This document shows, one piece after another, positions 56,145 through 58,378 of a DNA stretch of 58,378 bases; within the stretch, counting starts at the first letter, position 1; each line of letters starts with the position of its first letter. This stretch comes from Candidatus Tidjanibacter faecipullorum (lineage in GTDB: Bacteria; Bacteroidota; Bacteroidia; Bacteroidales; Rikenellaceae), in contig DXCC01000027.1 in NCBI GenBank assembly GCA_019116245.1, positions 1 to 58,378 of the forward strand, read 5' to 3'. The notes below the pieces were generated by a model, which saw nothing but the letters and a program-made list of their open reading frames with translations, did not search any database and was not told the origin of the DNA. The translations under genes were made by a program, and so were the position numbers.

Positions 56145-57290
56145 CTACTGTTTTGCTCCGTCGGAGGTTTTCCGGCGGGCCGTACGTCCGATGCGCGACC
56201 ACCGCCGACGGCGACGCTCCGTACCCGCATCACGGCTTTCGGCATCCTCGGCCGCCACCTCCTCGGGGGACATCAATTGGAATTCCCGATAGTAGATCTT
56301 CACCAGTAGCAGGAACAGGGAGATCAGCAGCGGACCGAAAATAATGCCCCAGAAACCGAACAGCGGAACGCCCATCAGCACACCGAAGATCACAATCAGC
56401 GGATGGGTATTGGTCATCTGACGGTTCAGGAAGATTCGCAGCACGTTGTCCACGTTGGCAATCACCAGCGCTCCGCACACGATCATCAGAATACCTGCCC
56501 ACATATGCCCCTGCGCGGCCATCGCAATCCCCAGCGGCACGAACACAATGGCCGATCCGACCACGGGAATCAACCCCGCAATGGCCGTCATGAACGACCA
56601 GAATGCCACATGGGGCACCCCGAAAATCCAGTAGAGCAGGGCCGAAGTCAGCCCCTGCCCGAGCATGATGACCGGAATGCCCACCGCATTGCTGTAGATG
56701 ATGCCCGACACCTCGCCCATCACCATATCGCGGATATCCCCCTTGAAGGGATTGTAGCGACTCAACTGGCGCTCCAGCTTGTCGGCACTGGTCAGCATGA
56801 AATAGAGAATGATGAGGGTAAAGAGGATGTTGATGACAAAACTGTAGGTCGTATTGATGAGCGACCCCGCCGCCTTGGTGACATACGAGGAGAGCTCTTT
56901 CAGATAGGTAGGTGAGATCAGGTCGGTCGGCAACTCCCGGTTGATCCGGTCCACAATGGTTGTCAGCCCGGAGACCAGCGGTTTGAAATTGATGGCCAGC
57001 ACCTCGGTGGCCACCACGCGCAGCACCCCGAAGAGGAAACCGGCCAGTATGATCGTAATGAGCGCCACCAGGGCCAGCGAAGCGAGCCAGGGCTTCCACC
57101 GGTAACGCTTCACCAGCGCATGCCGCCATGGTTTGACCAACAGATAGAGCGTGATGGCTCCGAGAAACGATCCGATCACGAACGACAGTTCGTTCAACAT
57201 GACCAGACCAATGGTAATCAGCACGCCGAGAAACAGCAGCTGCCGGAAAAACAGGTTATTTCTCCGCAGATCTTCATCAATATGATCCAT
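56145..57290 (-). CDS. AI-2E family transporter (PerM-like)
   Basis: A 381-aa membrane protein with about eight helices. The family signature is in the C-terminal half (IAGLIPVVGSAIVFVPLG, then NVDNVLRIFL). The last 40 residues form a charged tail rich in Arg. Members export small molecules or act as Na+/H+ antiporters; the AI-2 role is proven only in a few. Its promoter is divergent from tRNA-Pro. Confidence 0.9.
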   Translation of the reverse strand: MDHIDEDLRRNNLFFRQLLFLGVLITIGLVMLNELSFVIGSFLGAITLYLLVKPWRHALVKRYRWKPWLASLALVALITIILAGFLFGVLRVVATEVLAINFKPLVSGLTTIVDRINRELPTDLISPTYLKELSSYVTKAAGSLINTTYSFVINILFTLIILYFMLTSADKLERQLSRYNPFKGDIRDMVMGEVSGIIYSNAVGIPVIMLGQGLTSALLYWIFGVPHVAFWSFMTAIAGLIPVVGSAIVFVPLGIAMAAQGHMWAGILMIVCGALVIANVDNVLRIFLNRQMTNTHPLIVIFGVLMGVPLFGFWGIIFGPLLISLFLLLVKIYYREFQLMSPEEVAAEDAESRDAGTERRRRRWSRIGRTARRKTSDGAKQ

Positions 57291-57373
57291 GTTATCAGTT
57301 TTTTATGGCTTTCTTTCGTCCGACATCCGGACACCGCCCGCCCGCAACGGAGCCGACGGACACACAATCGTCC

Positions 57374-57381
57374 CAAAGATA
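57374..57381 (-). promoter_or_regulatory. -7 box of the AI-2E transporter gene
   Basis: The minus strand reads TATCTTTG, a perfect match, 84 bp before the start. Confidence 0.6.
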
Positions 57382-57439
57382 GGGAAAATCTGCCTGCAGC
57401 GGTTCGGAAATACGATCGGACAAAATATTTGCCGAATCG

Positions 57440-57471
57440 TTTGCATTTTTCAGGAATGCACTCTATATTTG
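57440..57471 (+). promoter_or_regulatory. Full -33/-7 promoter of tRNA-Pro
   Basis: TTTG (57440-57443), 20 bp, then TATATTTG (57464-57471), a full consensus. It lies 18 bp before the tRNA 5' end. Confidence 0.78.
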
Positions 57472-57489
57472 CATCCCGAATTCAGAAGG

Positions 57490-57564
57490 CGGGATGTAGT
57501 TCAGTCCGGTTAGAATGTTGGTCTGGGGGACCAAAGGTCGCTGGTTCGAGTCCAGTCATCCCGA
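57490..57564 (+). tRNA. tRNA-Pro (GGG)
   Basis: A 75-nt cloverleaf: acceptor CGGGATG/CATCCCG, anticodon stem TTGGT/ACCAA with loop CTGGGGG giving anticodon GGG, and a T arm with GGTTCGAGTCC. The discriminator is A and CCA is not encoded. It is the last clearly host gene before GC falls, so it marks the side of the mobile element. Confidence 0.93.
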
Positions 57565-57566
57565 CG

Positions 57567-57600
57567 AAAGAGGCAATCGCAATGCGGTTGCCTCTTTTTT
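57567..57600 (+). terminator. Terminator of tRNA-Pro
   Basis: A 14-bp stem (57567-57580 and 57584-57597) with one mismatch and a T run, directly after the tRNA. Confidence 0.92.
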
Positions 57601-57691
57601 ATTTTCCGGTTTTCACCTGCGTCATCAACACATTGCTCGCAGCCGGCCGGCCCCGGCGCGGCTCCCCCCCCACACGTCCGCTCCATACAAA

Positions 57692-57724
57692 AAAGTGCAG
57701 ACAGAAGATTTCTGCCTGCACTTT
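57692..57724 (-). terminator. Orphan minus-strand terminator at the element junction
   Basis: Two 15-nt arms (57692-57706 and 57710-57724), fully paired on the minus strand with one G-U, are followed by six T. No minus-strand gene ends just upstream of it, so the gene it served has probably been displaced or lost. The stretch 57601-57691 is GC-rich host sequence without a gene. Confidence 0.75.
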
Positions 57725-57864
57725 CCGTACCCGGAGCCGGTTTTGAAACGTCAAAAACTACCAAAATACAAACCATTGAATTTTGTATGTAATTATCTAT
57801 ATATCAATAAATAAAAGTTTATTTCAATTGAATGTGTTTTATACTGTTTTCGATGGTTTGGAAC

Positions 57865-57885
57865 AAAAGTGCCCAAAAAGTGCCC
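57865..57885 (+). repeat. Tandem 10-bp repeat upstream of the integrase
   Basis: AAAAGTGCCC occurs twice (57865-57874, 57876-57885) with 1 bp between, in AT-rich sequence 54 bp before the integrase start. Placement and form resemble arm-type sites bound by tyrosine integrases; that role is inferred. Confidence 0.6.
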
Positions 57886-57938
57886 GGAATATTTTGTGTA
57901 TTCCGAAGGATATTATAACTTGCCGAAAAAGTAAAAAT

Positions 57939-58208
57939 ATGGGCAAGACGTATTATAATATCAGCAGAAAAAAAAGATGCCGCCGGAGAATCGGAAATTT
58001 GTATGCGGATTTATGTCAGCAAGGATAACAGAATCCGTATCGGCAGTGGTATTTGGGTAGAAGCTAAACGGTGGGGAAAGAAAAACGAGATCAACATACC
58101 TAATATTCCCGGCGAAGAAAGAGAAATGCTTTTGGAGAAAAGGGCCAAATTAAAGGCTTTAACAGAGCATATTGAAAAAGAGATACAGACTGCGGAAGAT
58201 AAATCAAT
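57939..58208 (+). pseudogene. Tyrosine integrase, frameshifted and truncated
   Basis: The N-terminal arm-binding part of a Bacteroidota tyrosine recombinase. MGKTYYNISRKK starts at 57939, but a run of eight A (57968-57975) puts the rest one base out. Removing one A joins it to the second frame, whose protein continues SKDNRIRIGSGIWVEAKRWG (58006-58065), giving one continuous integrase start. It then breaks off near 58208, where an IS982-like element begins. GC is far below the flanking genome. The core-binding and catalytic domains are missing here. Confidence 0.8.
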
Positions 58209-58378
58209 ACCCGTTGGCGGAATTAAGTCAGCGCATACTTGACTCTTCCAATGGGCTTGTTGTTTTTGTAGTTAATGTATTGTAGGATTGTAAGTGCGCT
58301 GATTTTCCCGATAATCCGGGCGAACAACCCATCCGTGTCTTTCGCATAATTGCGTATGAGCATAAACTGGTCACATAG
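58209..58378. mobile_element. IS982-like insertion sequence, one end (continues beyond window)
   Basis: The integrase frame stops matching at about 58208, and from there the minus strand encodes the tail of a transposase. The element end probably begins ACCCGTTGGCGG at 58209, only 14 bp before the transposase stop. Its other end and target duplication are outside the window. Confidence 0.65.
58223..58378 (-). CDS. IS982-family transposase, C-terminal part
   Basis: The minus strand from the window edge to a TAA at 58223-58225 encodes 51 residues ending in NYKNNKPIGRVKYALT. The DQF...NYAK...GLFARIIGKISALT pattern resembles the C-terminus of IS982-family DDE transposases. The catalytic part and start lie beyond the window. 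The family name is from memory of the motif, not a search. Confidence 0.68.
   Translation of the reverse strand, partial: LCDQFMLIRNYAKDTDGLFARIIGKISALTILQYINYKNNKPIGRVKYALT

Noticed and set aside
57490-57564. tRNA-Pro as the direct attachment site of the mobile element
   Set aside because: About 160 bp of host-like GC-rich sequence with two terminators lies between the tRNA and the AT-rich element, so the junction is probably further right.

Overview
The window looks like a chromosomal segment of a gut Bacteroidota species with high GC content, most like Alistipes (Rikenellaceae). This rests on gene content and on promoters of the Bacteroidota type (-7 box TAnnTTTG, sometimes with TTTG about 20 bp upstream), which precede most genes. 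Lipoproteins with BACON domains and a MqnA of the futalosine menaquinone route also fit. The genus is an inference. No rRNA, CRISPR array or prophage body is visible. There are two tRNA genes: initiator Met near the left end and Pro(GGG) near the right end.

Left part (1-12.4 kb): hexanucleotide repeats, then tRNA-fMet, then a five-gene minus-strand operon of heterodisulfide-reductase-like proteins (HdrC, HdrB, HdrA, a small HdrC, and a membrane HdrE-HdrC-HdrB fusion). This looks like an uncharacterised electron-transfer complex linked to the quinone pool. A second minus-strand operon carries two M16 peptidases, a sugar O-acetyltransferase, thyA and folA. An aldehyde dehydrogenase and a YqaA-like membrane protein are read on the plus strand.

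Middle (12.6-35.7 kb): two paralogous lipoproteins, each with a repeated beta-rich module, followed by mqnA, corA and fabD. A plsC-parE-parC run precedes aroK. Next come three BACON-domain lipoproteins, two of which are close paralogues in inverted orientation. Between those two lie an antibiotic-biosynthesis-monooxygenase-fold protein and a hemerythrin/LuxR pair. A ClC channel and trpS follow.

Right part (35.8-57.3 kb): mostly housekeeping. It holds an MsbA-like ABC exporter, korAB (2-oxoacid:ferredoxin oxidoreductase) divergent from a CoA-transferase, lspA, a DUF2147 protein, ogt, a coiled-coil membrane protein, a DUF3108 protein, recG, an acetyltransferase, ispG, a WbqC-like protein, rnr, an AsmA-like protein and an AI-2E family transporter.

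Right end (57.5-58.4 kb): tRNA-Pro and its terminator are followed by a sharp fall in GC. Here lie the remains of a tyrosine integrase with a frameshift in a run of eight A, cut by an IS982-like element that runs off the window. This is the edge of a mobile element.

The most promising items for a new system are the Hdr-like electron-transfer operon (0.6-5.7 kb), the hemerythrin plus pseudo-receiver LuxR pair (27.8-29.1 kb) and the repeat-module lipoprotein pair (12.6-16.3 kb).
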